A program made the translations under genes and the position numbers. Below are positions 8,463 through 18,400 of a DNA stretch of 64,000 nt, in pieces. Under the pieces are notes generated by a model. It was not told the origin of the DNA. It saw only the letters and a program-made list of their open reading frames with translations, and made no database searches. Source of the stretch: JAAAOZ01 sp964496595 (GTDB lineage: Bacteria > Chloroflexota > Anaerolineae > B4-G1 > SLSP01); the NCBI GenBank assembly GCA_964496595.1, contig CAZCAI010000001.1, positions 1-64,000 of the forward strand, written 5' to 3'. Each line of letters begins with the position of its first letter. The stretch's first letter is position 1.

Positions 8463-9608
8463 TCACGCTTGCGCAGCGAGCTTTTCGTGTACCTTTGCCA
8501 ACCACTCGATGATCTCGATGCCTTGGGGGCACTGCTCCTGGCAGGCGCCACAGGAGACGCAGGCGTTGGCCCGTTGTTCCTCTTTGATCCAGTTGTAGCC
8601 GCGCCGCGCGCCCTCCAGATCGTCGTACATCACCGCCTCGTTGTAGAGCTTGAAGATGCGCGGGATGTTGACGCCGTTGGGGCAGGGCAGACAGTACTCG
8701 CAGCCGGTGCAGGGGATGGGCGCCAGCTCTTCGTAGGTCTCGCGCACCTGGCGGATGATCTCCAGATCCTCGTCGTTGAGCAGCCCGATGCCAGAATGCT
8801 CCGCGGTGGCGACGTTCTCGGTGACGTGTTGCATCTCGCTCATGCCGCTGAGCACCACAGAGACCTCCGGCTGGTTCCAAAGCCATTGCAGGCCCCATTC
8901 CGCCGGCTTCCAGTCGCGCTCGGATTTGGCCCACAGCTCTGCGATGGGATCGGGTGGGGGATCCTGCGCCAGTTGCCCGCCGCGCAGTCCCTCCATAATG
9001 ACGACCGCCAGGCCATGATCGGCGGCGTATTTGAGGCCCTTGCGTCCCGCTTGATATTCGATATCCATATAGTTGTACTGGATCTGGCAGAAGGTCCAGC
9101 CATCGTACTCATCGATGATGCGCTGGAAGACCTCGTAGTCATCGTGAAAAGAAAACCCCAGGTGGCGGATACGCCCATCAGCGAGGGCGGCTTCTGCTGA
9201 GGCCAGGGCGTCTAACTTCTTCATCTTCTCCCAGCGGTCGGCTTCGAGCGCGTGCAACAGGTAAAAGTCGATGTGGTCGGTCTGCAAGCGCTCTAATTGC
9301 TCATCAAGATAGTGATCGAAGTCCGCCGGCTTCTCCATCAGCCAGCAGGGGAGCTTCGTCGCCAGCTTGACCTGCTCGCGATAACCATCCTGGAGCACGC
9401 GCCCCACGAACGGCTCGCTCGCCTCCTGGTGATAGGGCCAGGCGGTATCGATATAGTTGACGCCATGATCGATGGCGTAGCGGATCATCTCGGTCGCCAG
9501 CGGCTCATCGATGTTTTTCGGGTCGTCATCGGTGGTGGGCAATCGCATGCAGCCAAATCCCAGCGCCGAGGGTTGCCAGTCGAGTTGTCCAAATGTGCGG
9601 TATTTCAT
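8463..9608 (-). CDS. Aldo/keto reductase with two C-terminal 4Fe-4S cysteine clusters
   Basis: This 381-residue protein joins an aldo/keto reductase TIM barrel to a ferredoxin-like tail. The barrel shows the expected tetrad context: IDTAWPYH with Asp and Tyr, a lysine in KLATKLP, and LLHALEADR with His. Near residue 300 is CTGCEYCLPCP and near residue 355 CVSCGACQEQCP, the pattern of two 4Fe-4S clusters. This architecture is common in anaerobes and implies electron transfer coupled to carbonyl or alcohol chemistry; the substrate cannot be read from sequence. The ATG at 9608 has AAGGAG eight bases upstream. The open frame continues another 40 codons without a ribosome-binding site. It appears to be a single-gene transcript. 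Confidence 0.9.
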   Translation of the reverse strand: MKYRTFGQLDWQPSALGFGCMRLPTTDDDPKNIDEPLATEMIRYAIDHGVNYIDTAWPYHQEASEPFVGRVLQDGYREQVKLATKLPCWLMEKPADFDHYLDEQLERLQTDHIDFYLLHALEADRWEKMKKLDALASAEAALADGRIRHLGFSFHDDYEVFQRIIDEYDGWTFCQIQYNYMDIEYQAGRKGLKYAADHGLAVVIMEGLRGGQLAQDPPPDPIAELWAKSERDWKPAEWGLQWLWNQPEVSVVLSGMSEMQHVTENVATAEHSGIGLLNDEDLEIIRQVRETYEELAPIPCTGCEYCLPCPNGVNIPRIFKLYNEAVMYDDLEGARRGYNWIKEEQRANACVSCGACQEQCPQGIEIIEWLAKVHEKLAAQA

Positions 9609-9800
9609 AAATCTATCTCCTTGCATAACTGACTTCGAATAATAGCTTGCTTTCAACGGCGTTCGCACGGAGGTTGTCAGCGTTGCTGCTGATGAGCTCC
9701 GGGTTTGGATGTGGTCCTGTCGCGCCATGGGGAAGATGGGAAACGCTTACGCTTAAATGACGCATCACGTTTATTTTACCATGGACAGCGGTAAATCACG

Positions 9801-9973
9801 AAGGCGTAACTTTTGGTGGGGCTTTCCCATTTTGCAATTATACCCTATTCGCTCCGGGCGGATTGTTAAATCCGCGTCTCTTGGGCATGTTTTGAACATG
9901 CTTTCAGCTTGCGGAAGCAAAACGGGGATCTATCGATCCCCTTGGAGCGAGAGTGGGAAAGGCGTAACTTTTG
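9801..9973. repeat. Nested-palindrome element flanked by 15-bp direct repeats
   Basis: AAGGCGTAACTTTTG occurs at 9801-9815 and again at 9959-9973. Between them are nested inverted arms: CTTTCCCA/TGGGAAAG (9822-9829/9954-9961) and TCGCTCC/GGAGCGA (9849-9855/9944-9950). Three longer hairpins lie inside: GCGGATT/AATCCGC (9858-9875), GCATGTT/AACATGC (9885-9901) and GGGGATC/GATCCCC (9924-9941). This multi-branch design resembles the repeat at 1-414. It occupies most of the gene-free stretch 9609-10035, in which I found no gene. Confidence 0.7.
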
Positions 9974-10035
9974 AGGCGTGAGACAGCGCCGGTTTGGGCT
10001 ATTCCTAATGGGAGGTTTTAAATCCTGGAATGACC

Positions 10036-10419
10036 TTAATCGGCGACGTCTTGCAAGTACACCTTTATCTGTTCTGGGAACTTCAGCACATCAATCGGCT
10101 TGGAGATGTAGCCGGCGCAGCCATAGGCCTGGGCCATATACCGGGCGGTATCGGGCGGCCACGCCGTCACGGCGACGACGGGCACGGTAGCCAATTCCGG
10201 GCGACTCTTGATCAGGCCCGCGATGGTCTGCCCTTCGACATCGGGCAGGCCCAAATCGAGCAGAATAATATCCGGGCGTTTCTCGATGGCCAGGCGCAAA
10301 CCCGTCTCGCCATCGATAGCGCGGAAGACCTGAAAGCCATGCGGTTCCAACGAGCGGATCATGATGCGCGCGTTATCGTCATAATCTTCGATAAGTAAAA
10401 CGGTTGCTCCTGTTGCCAT
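10036..10419 (-). CDS. Single-domain response regulator (CheY-like)
   Basis: This 127-residue protein is a stand-alone receiver domain. Acidic residues near position 11 (IEDYDD), the phosphoacceptor D55 in LLDLGLP, the switch threonine T85 and K107 in ISKP are all present. There is no output domain, so it should act through protein contacts or as a phosphotransfer intermediate. Its ATG overlaps the stop of the upstream receiver gene by one base (TAATG), so the two are translationally coupled. It is the last gene of a minus-strand series of two-component genes. Its cognate kinase cannot be assigned; the giant kinase at 12491-20311 is the nearest candidate. Confidence 0.9.
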   Translation of the reverse strand: MATGATVLLIEDYDDNARIMIRSLEPHGFQVFRAIDGETGLRLAIEKRPDIILLDLGLPDVEGQTIAGLIKSRPELATVPVVAVTAWPPDTARYMAQAYGCAGYISKPIDVLKFPEQIKVYLQDVAD

Positions 10420-10844
10420 TATTTCGCTCCACTTTTGACAGATTTTTTCATAGTTGAGGTTAGCCCTTCACCCCCTGGGGGATAGTATTGCTTGACCATC
10501 TGAAGCAACTCCAGCACCTGAATCGGCTTGGAGAGATAGTCATCACAGCCGGCCGCGAGGAAGCGCTCGCGGTCCCCGCGCATCGCCGAGGCGGTCAGCG
10601 CAATGACGGGGATTTGCTGCAATTCCGTATCCGCCTTGATATGCTTGACGACTTCGATGCCGTCCATTTTCGGCAAACCAATATCCAATAATACCAGCGG
10701 GGGTTTCAACTCCCGAACCATCTCGAGGCCTGTGACGCCATCATCGGCCTCGATCATCTCGTAACCGCGCCGTTGCAACGTCCGGCGTACAAGCCGCCGG
10801 TTGTGCGGGTTGTCCTCGATATATAGCACGGTTTTCTGTTCCAT
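10419..10844 (-). CDS. Single-domain response regulator (DivK/CheY-like)
   Basis: This 141-residue receiver protein has D54 in VLLDIGLPKMDG, a threonine in IALTASA and K106 in YLSKP, with a tail of about 20 residues rich in Gly, Ser and Lys. It resembles receivers that follow hybrid kinases (DivK type). I prefer the ATG at 10844, with GAGGAG 11 bases upstream. A GTG four codons earlier (10856) is possible but almost touches that site. The stop overlaps the start of the next receiver gene. Two consecutive output-less receivers suggest a branched or competitive phosphotransfer scheme rather than direct gene control. The upstream neighbour is the cyclase, 136 bp away. Confidence 0.85.
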   Translation of the reverse strand: MEQKTVLYIEDNPHNRRLVRRTLQRRGYEMIEADDGVTGLEMVRELKPPLVLLDIGLPKMDGIEVVKHIKADTELQQIPVIALTASAMRGDRERFLAAGCDDYLSKPIQVLELLQMVKQYYPPGGEGLTSTMKKSVKSGAK

Positions 10845-10980
10845 ATCCTTACTCACTCCTCTCCCGTATCAAAAAACAAGCCTGGACCTCGACGGAGCAT
10901 ATTTCATATCCACTAGCATATCATAAGAACTCCAAAGTGGTATTAGTATCATGTGGTAATTGTGTCGCAATTGGGTAGGC

Positions 10981-12063
10981 TCACCTGGCCCGGGATGGCG
11001 CTTTTACAAGCGTCACCTCGTAGATCTGTTTGAGTTGCCGATAGTGTTGCAGTTCCGGCAAATTGACCGGTCGGGCTTCGATTTGACCCGGGACCTGGTG
11101 ATAGGTCTGATCCTCAATCAGGATCTGGCCGGGGCGCGCGTGTTCCTGCAAGCGCTTGGCCATGTTGGCGGTCTGCCCGATGACCGTGTAATCCATCAGG
11201 CGATGGGAGCCGATGTTGCCCACGATGACCTCGCCGGTGCAGATGCCGACGCCCAAGCCTAACTCCTCGATGTCTGGGATAATGTCCATCAAGGCGGTGA
11301 AGCGCTCCTGCATTGCCTTGGCTGTGTAGAGTGCGCGCTCCGCGTAATCGTTGGAGGGGAGCGGCGCGCCGTAGAAGGCCATAATGGCATCCCCCAGGTA
11401 CTTATCTAATGTGCCGTCGAACTCAAAAACCGGCTCGGTGAGGCTGTCGAAGATCTGATTGAGCATATCGGTGACCTGGGAGGCGCTGTGCTGCTCCGAG
11501 AAGTTGGTGAAGCCGCGAATATCGGCGAAGAGCACGCTGACCTCGCTGGTCACGCCGCCCAAGCGCAGATTCTGCTCTGGATTGCGCATAATTTCAGAAG
11601 CGACATCTTCGGGGATGTAGCGGGTGAGGACGCGCTCCAACAGGATGTTCTTCATCTGCAACTCATCGTTGAGGTGCTTGATGCGGAGCAGCGAGCGCAC
11701 GCGGGCCAGCAATTCGACGGAGATGAAGGGTTTGCTCAAGAAGTCGTCGGCGCCGGCCTTTAGTCCTTTGATTTTGATCTTGAGATCATCCAACGAGGTG
11801 ACCATCAACACCGGGATGCCCTGATTCGCGCCGTTCTCGCGGAGCTTTTTCAGGACCGTCAGGCCATCCATCTTAGGCATAATGACATCCAGCAGGATGA
11901 GGTCTGGGGACGCTTCCGCGACGAGTTGGAGCGCCTCCACGCCATTGTTTGCTACGACGACGTCGTAGCCCTCCGGCTTGAGGATCGACTCTAGCATGCG
12001 GACGTTGTGTCGATTGTCATCAGCGACTAAAATGAGTGGGTTGTCTCTCTTGTTATCTGTCAT
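10981..12063 (-). CDS. Response regulator fused to a class III adenylate cyclase
   Basis: This 360-residue protein makes a cyclic nucleotide in response to phosphorylation. Residues 1-125 are a receiver with D59 in LILLDVIMP. After a helical linker, residues about 170-345 form a class III cyclase domain. Metal-binding aspartates D181 (LFADIRGFT) and D225 (KYLGDAIMAF) are intact. K221 and D291 (LMDYTVIG) are the residues that select adenine, and N300 and R304 (NMAKR) fit the transition-state pair, so ATP to cAMP is the likely reaction. No Shine-Dalgarno is evident before the ATG at 12063. No cAMP-binding protein is encoded in the window. The upstream gene is the giant sensor kinase, with about 430 bp of repeat-containing DNA between. 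Confidence 0.9.
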   Translation of the reverse strand: MTDNKRDNPLILVADDNRHNVRMLESILKPEGYDVVVANNGVEALQLVAEASPDLILLDVIMPKMDGLTVLKKLRENGANQGIPVLMVTSLDDLKIKIKGLKAGADDFLSKPFISVELLARVRSLLRIKHLNDELQMKNILLERVLTRYIPEDVASEIMRNPEQNLRLGGVTSEVSVLFADIRGFTNFSEQHSASQVTDMLNQIFDSLTEPVFEFDGTLDKYLGDAIMAFYGAPLPSNDYAERALYTAKAMQERFTALMDIIPDIEELGLGVGICTGEVIVGNIGSHRLMDYTVIGQTANMAKRLQEHARPGQILIEDQTYHQVPGQIEARPVNLPELQHYRQLKQIYEVTLVKAPSRAR

Positions 12064-12108
12064 AATTCTACATTTGTTGAATTTTAGTAATCGTTTAGTC
12101 TTGTGAGA

Positions 12109-12186
12109 TGCAACGCGCTTTTGGGCTTGTCACCACGCATATACTGCATGAGGTAGCACCTTTCTTTAAAGTTCAAGTGCGTTGCA
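12109..12186. repeat. Short element with 12-bp terminal inverted repeats, possible IS30-like remnant
   Basis: TGCAACGCGCTT (12109-12120) and AAGTGCGTTGCA (12175-12186) are inverted copies with one mismatch, 78 bp end to end. Translated on the minus strand, the interior reads NFKERCYLMQYMRGDKP, faintly like the helix-turn-helix start of IS30-family transposases. It may be a miniature derivative of an insertion sequence. The rest of 12187-12360 shows no gene. Confidence 0.4.
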
Positions 12187-12394
12187 CCTTCGGTCGTTCC
12201 AGAAATTGGAGTCATCTTTTCTATTATAACGTAATTGTGCCTTGAGCAAAATGATACCGATCTGGGAGGGGTTTTTGGATTTCGCCGGATAATTTCCCGG
12301 ATAGCCCTAAAAATGACGCGGCTGTGTGTTTTTGTGGAGATCACAGACCTCTTTACGTCGTTACTGGGTTGCGAATGGGAATAGTATAATTGTA

Positions 12395-12470
12395 CCCGGC
12401 AAATTCCTGAAGAGCCGGGAGATTTTACATCTGAAGAACCCCGCGTGCTGAATAGCGGGGTTCTTCAGAT
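12395..12470 (-). terminator. Strong stem-loops downstream of the giant kinase gene
   Basis: A perfect 16-bp inverted repeat, ATCTGAAGAACCCCGC (12429-12444) with its complement at 12455-12470, lies 20 bases after the kinase stop. A second stem, CCCGGC/GCCGGG (12395-12418), follows. A near-palindromic outer pair (GCGAATGGGA near 12371, TCCCATTTGC near 12470) encloses both. There is no clear T-run, so it may be a transcript-stabilising structure or a repeat element rather than a classical terminator. Confidence 0.5.
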
Positions 12471-12490
12471 CCCATTTGCGCGATCACGTC

Positions 12491-15400
12491 CTATGTTTCT
12501 TCGATAAACGGGTTGACGTTTTCCTCGATGTAGGCTTTTGCCTCCTTGACGCTGGGGAGGTGGATGGTGAAAGTGCTGCCGGAGCCGACTTCACTCTCTA
12601 CGGTGATGGCGCCGCCGTGCATTTCGACCAGGTGGCGCGTGATGGGCAGGCCCAGGCCGGTGCCCTCGGCTTGGCGCGTGTAGGAGCCATCGATCTGACG
12701 GAAGCGCTCGAAGAGTTTGTCCATATCCTCCTCGCCGATGCCGATGCCTTCGTCCTCAACCTCAATTTTGACGCCGTCATCCTGTTGATAGGCTCGAATG
12801 GTGATCTGACCCTCGTCGGTGAACTTAACCGCGTTGGCGACTAAGTTGTTGAGCACTTGTGTCATCCGCACGCTGTCCGCCCAAATGACAGGTACATTCT
12901 CCTCCATATCGATGACCAACTCTAAAGGCTTTTCCAGGAAGAGACCGGAGTTGCTGGCCTGGACGCTCTCCAAAAGCATACCGATTTCCAGTTCCTCGAA
13001 GTTCAAGTTCAGGCGCCCGGCCTCGATCTTGGCCAGATCTAAGATGTCGTTGATCATGCTGAGGAGGTGTTGGCCGTTGAGATGAATCGATTGCATATCT
13101 TCCAGGCTCTCCTGGGGTAGGGTGTCTTCCAAGTCCAAGAGGAGAAGCTGGGTATAGCCCAAGATGGAGTTGAGGGGGGTGCGCAATTCGTGGCTCATAT
13201 TGGCCAGGAACTCGCTCTTCATCCGGTCGACCTCGCGCAGCCGGTCGGCGACTTGTTGCGCTTCTTGGAAGAGTCGCGCGTTATCCAATGCTGTGGCGAC
13301 CTGACCGGCTAACGTGGTCTGGATGTTGACGTCCTGGGGGGTGAAGCGCCCGACCTCGGCGGATTGGATGTCCAAGACGCCCAGCACGCGGTCACCAGCG
13401 ATCATTGGCACGGCCATCTCGGCGCGGGTGCCGGGGAGGTGGGGGTTGGGGAGGAAGTCGGGAGCCTCGCGCACGTCGTTGACGATGACGCCCTCGCGGT
13501 TGCGATAAGCGCGCGCCACGAGCGAGGTCTCGCTATTGGCGGCGATGCTCCAGCCCTCGGCTACCATCTGCTGCCCGGCCTCGCCGGCCCCGGCGGCCAA
13601 CTTGAGAAACTCGCCCGCTTCGTCGATCAGGTAGATGTGGGCGTGGTAGAGATTGAAGTCCTCCCTGGTGAGATCGACGACCTCTTGGAGCAACTCTTGG
13701 GGTTCCAGCACGGTCGCGGCGGAGGTGCTCACCTCGGCTACCGTCTGCAGCTCGGCCGCGCGTTGGCGCAACTGCCGCTCCGCCTCTTTCTGCTCGGTGA
13801 TGTCGATCATGATGGTGGCTAAGGTCTGCACCTCGCCCTCGTCATCGCGGATGACGAAGATGGTCTGATCGACGGGAATCAGGTGGCCGTCGCGGTGCTT
13901 CAGGCGATTTTCGCTGCGCCATGTGCCCTCGGTCATCGCGATCGGGACGCCTTCTTTTAAGACGCGGGCCGTGTCCTCCGGCGTGTGCGAATCAGTGATA
14001 TTCATCCCGAGGATCTCGCGGGGATCGTTGTAGCCGACCATTTTGGCGCCGCCGGGGTTGAGGTAGATGATCTCGCCTTGGGGGTTGGCCAGGGCAATGT
14101 AATCGCGGGAGTTGTTGAGGATGGCGGTCAGGCGTCGTTGCTCCGCGAAGAGGCGCGCGTTATCCAACGCTGTGGCGACCTGCTCGGCCAACGTCGTCTT
14201 GATGTTGACATCCTGCTGAGTGAAGCGCCCAATCTGTTCGGATTGCACGTCTAAGACGCCCAGCACGCGCTCGCCAGCGAGCATCGGCACGGCCATCTCG
14301 GCGCGGGTGTCGGGGAGATAGAGGTTGGGGAGGAAGTCGGGAGCCTCGCGCACGTTGTTGGCGATGACGCCCTCGCGGTTGCGATAGGCGCGGGCCACGA
14401 GCGAGGTCTCGCTATCGGCGGGGATGCTCCAACCCTCGGCCACCATCTGCTGGCCGGCCTCGCCGGCCCCGGCGGCCAACTTGAGCGTCTCGCCCCCGTC
14501 GTCGATGAGATAGATGTGAGCGTGGTAGAGTCCGAAGTTTTCTTTGGTGAGATCGACTACTTCTTGGAGCAGTTCTTCGGGATCGAGCACCGTCGCGGCG
14601 GAGGTGCTGACTTCGGCCACCGTCTGTAATTCGGCCGCGCGCTGGATCAACTCTTGCTCGGCTTTCTTCTGGTCGGTGATGTCGTAGTTCATACCGACGG
14701 CGCGGAGTGGGGCGCCATCGTCATCGCGAATGATGACCGCATCGCCTTTGAGGTAGCGAATTTCGCCGCTTGGATGTACGACGCGGAACTCAACGTCGAA
14801 TTCCCCTTTCCCTTCCAGCGCCGCTTGGAGCGCCGCCGCTGCTGATTCCGCGTCCTCTGGATGGAGGCCGCTTTGCCAGGCTTCGTAAGCGCCGCTGAAG
14901 TCCTCCTTGTGGATACCGTAGAGCTTGTACATCGTATCATCCCAGACCAGCTCGTCGTTCCGCACATCCCAGTCCCAGATGCCCAGGTTGACAGACTCCT
15001 TCGCTAAGGCGAAGCGTTCGTTGATTTCCTGGATGCGACGCTCGGCTTCCAAGCGGGCGGTGATATCGATCATAATCGTGGCGAAGCTTTGCACCTCGCC
15101 GCTTTCATCTCGGATCACGAAGATGGTCTGATCGACCGGGATCAGGCGGCCATCGCGGCGCCTGAGGCGATTTTCGCCGCGCCACGCGCCCTCTTCCATC
15201 GCGACCGGGATGCCCTCTTCGCCCACGCGGGCCATGTCCTCTGGACTGTGGGTATCTTCGATTTTAAGCTTTCCAATGATCTCACGGGGATCGTCGTAGC
15301 CGATCATCCTGGCGCCTCCGGGGTTGACGTAAATCAGCTCCCCTTGCGGATTCGCCAGCGCAATGTAGTCGTTAGAGTTATTGAGGATGGCGGTTAAGCG

Positions 15401-18400
15401 ACGCTGCTCCGCGAAGAGCCGGGCGTTATCCAGCGCGGTCGCGATCTGCCCGGCTAAGGTGGTTTGGATGTTCACGTCCTGGGGGGTGAAATGCTCGACC
15501 TGTTCGGATTGGACGTCCAGCACGCCGAGCACCTGATCGCCGGCGATGAGTGGGACGGCCAACTCGGAGGCGGTATCGGGTAGCAGTGGGTTGGGCAGGA
15601 AGTCGGGCGTGGCCTGCACGTTGTTGGCGATGACGCCCTCGCGGTTGCGATAAGCGCGGGCCACGAGCGAGGTCTCGCTGTCGGCGGGGATGCTCCAACC
15701 CTCGGCCACCATCTGCTGGCCGGCCTCGCCGGCTCCGGCGGCCAACTTGAGCGTATCACCCGCGTCGTCGATGAGATAGATGTGGGCGTGGTAGAGACCG
15801 AAGTTTTCTTTGGTGAGATTGACCACGTCTTGCAGCAGTTCTTCGGGATCGAGTACGGTCGCGGTGGAGGTGCTGACCTCGGCCACCGTTTGTAGCTCGG
15901 ACGCGCGCTTGCGAATCTGCTCTTCCGCCTGCTTGCGCTCCGTGATATCGGTGATGATCGTGGCTAAGTTCTGCGGCTTTCCATCCTCATTTTGAATCAA
16001 GAAGATAGTCTGCTCCACAGGAATCAGGGCGCCATCCGTGCGGCGGATGCGATTTTCTCCCTGCCACACGCCCGTCTCGAATACTTGGGGGATCGCTTTG
16101 TCGTTGACACGGGCGAAATCCTCTGGTGTGTGGAAATCGGCGATTACCTTGCCGAGAGCTTCGTCTGGGCTGTTATAGCCTGCTAATTTAGCGCCAGCTT
16201 CGTTTATATAGATAATCTCGCCCTGAAGACTGGTCAACGAGATCATATCCTGCGAGTTGCGAAGGATGGCGGTCAGGCGGTGCTGCTCCGCGAAGAGGCG
16301 GGCGTTATCCAGCGCGGTCGCGATCTGTCCGGCTAAGGTGGTTTGGATGTTCACGTCCTGGGGGGTGAAATGCTCGACCTGTTCGGATTGGACGTCCAGC
16401 ACGCCGAGCACCTGATCGCCGGCGATGAGTGGGACGGCCAACTCGGAGGCGGTATCGGGTAGCAGTGGGTTGGGCAGGAAGTCGGGCGTGGCCTGCACGT
16501 TGTTGGCGATGACGCCCTCGCGGTTGCGATAAGCGCGGGCCACGAGCGAGGTCTCGCTGTCGGCGGGGATGCTCCAACCCTCGGCCACCATCTGCTGGCC
16601 GGCCTCGCCGGCTCCGGCGGCCAACTTGAGCGTATCACCCGCGTCGTCGATGAGATAGATGTGGGCGTGGTAGAGACCGAAGTTTTCTTTGGTGAGATTG
16701 ACCACGTCTTGCAGCAGTTCTTCGGGATCGAGCACGGTCGCGGCGGAGGTGCTGACCTCGGCCACCGTCTGTAGCTCGCGGGCGCGCTTCTCGGTCGCCT
16801 CGCGGGCCTCCAATTCTTCGGTGATGTCGCGGAATGTGACCACTGCGCCGAGGATGTTCCCCTCGTCGTCGGTGATGGGGGTGCTGGTGTAGGCCACCGG
16901 GAAGCTGTGACCATCTTTGTGCCAGTAGATTTCATCTTGGCCGGTGTGGGTCTTGCCATCGCGATAGGCGGCGTAGACCTGGCACTCCTCTACCGGATAT
17001 TCGCTCCCATCGGCGCGATGGTGATGGATTAAGTGGTGATGGGTTTCTCCGATTAACTCATCCTCTGAATAGCCGAGTATCTCGACCGCCGCCGGGTTCA
17101 CAAACACGGTGTGGCCCTCTTGATCGACGCCGAAGATGCCTTCTGCTGTGGAGTTCAGGATCAACTCGTTCCGCCGGCTCAGTTCGATAAAGGCTTGCTC
17201 GGCCTTCTTGCGCTCGGTGATGTCCTGATTGGCGCCGATGATCTTGACCGTGTTCCCCTCTGCGTCCTTCTCGATGCGGAAGCGCACGATGATATGATGG
17301 ATCTCGCCGTCCGCGTGAATGACCCGCGATTCGATCTCCGTTGAATAATCAGGATCATCAGTCGCAATGGCGGCTTGGACATTTTGAGCTACATCCGCCG
17401 CGTCCGCTGGCGGGACAAACTCCCGCGCGTACGCCTCGGCGGACATTTCGTAGCCGCCCATTTCCTCTGCAGTCGTGCCGAGCGAGGCGTAGAAACTGTC
17501 GTCGAAGATGAAGATGCCGCGCTCAACATCAAACTCCCAGGGCACGAGTTGCGCGATGTCCAGCGCCTCTGATAGCCGCGCTTGACTGTCGAGCAGCGCG
17601 TTCTCCGCTCGTTTCCGCTCCGTGATATCGGTGATGATGGTCGCCAAGCTCTGGGGATTGCCCTCGTCATCGCGAATAACAAATATCGTCTGTGCTACAG
17701 GGATCAAGGCGCCGTTTGTGCAGCGGATGCGATTTTCGCCCTGCCACACACCCGTCTCGAATACTTGGGGGATCGCTTTGTCGTTGACGAGAGCGAAATC
17801 TTCCGGCGTGTGGAAGTCGGCGATGGTCTTGCTCAAAGTCGCCTCCGGGCTGTCGTAGCCGGCTAGTTCGGCGCCGGCCTCGTTCATGTAGACGATTTCG
17901 CCCTGGAGATTGGTCAAGGCGACCAGGTCTTGGGAATTGCGGAGGATGGCGGTCAAGCGCCGCTGCTCCGCGAAGAGACGGGCGTTGTCCAGCGCCGTGG
18001 CGATCTGTCCGGCCAAGGTGTTGAAGGTCGCCAGGTCGGATTCGGCGAAGCGTTCGGGTTGATCGTCCTGGACATCTAAGACGCCCAACAGTTTACCGCC
18101 GGTGACCAGCGGCACCGCCGCCTCGGCGCGGGTCTGGGGGAGCAGGGGGTTGGGGAGGAAGCCCGACTCTACTGCCGTGTCGTTGACCACGACGACCTGC
18201 CGCTCGCGGGCGGCGCGGGCGACCAGGCTCTGGGGGCTGTCCGTGGGGATGCTGTGCTCCCGTTGGCGTAAGACCTCACCTACCTCGCCGGAACCGGCGC
18301 GGACGACGAGGCGCTCATTGCCCTCATCCAACATATAGATGTGGGCGTGATAGAAGCCGAAGCGACTTTGCAGCAGTTCGACGACCTCGTTCAGCAGTTC

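Noticed and set aside
12084..12344. 86-codon minus-strand open frame between the cyclase and the giant kinase
   Set aside because: It covers an inverted-repeat element and low-complexity flanks, has no ribosome-binding site, and only a faint IS30-like stretch; treated as a remnant, not a gene.
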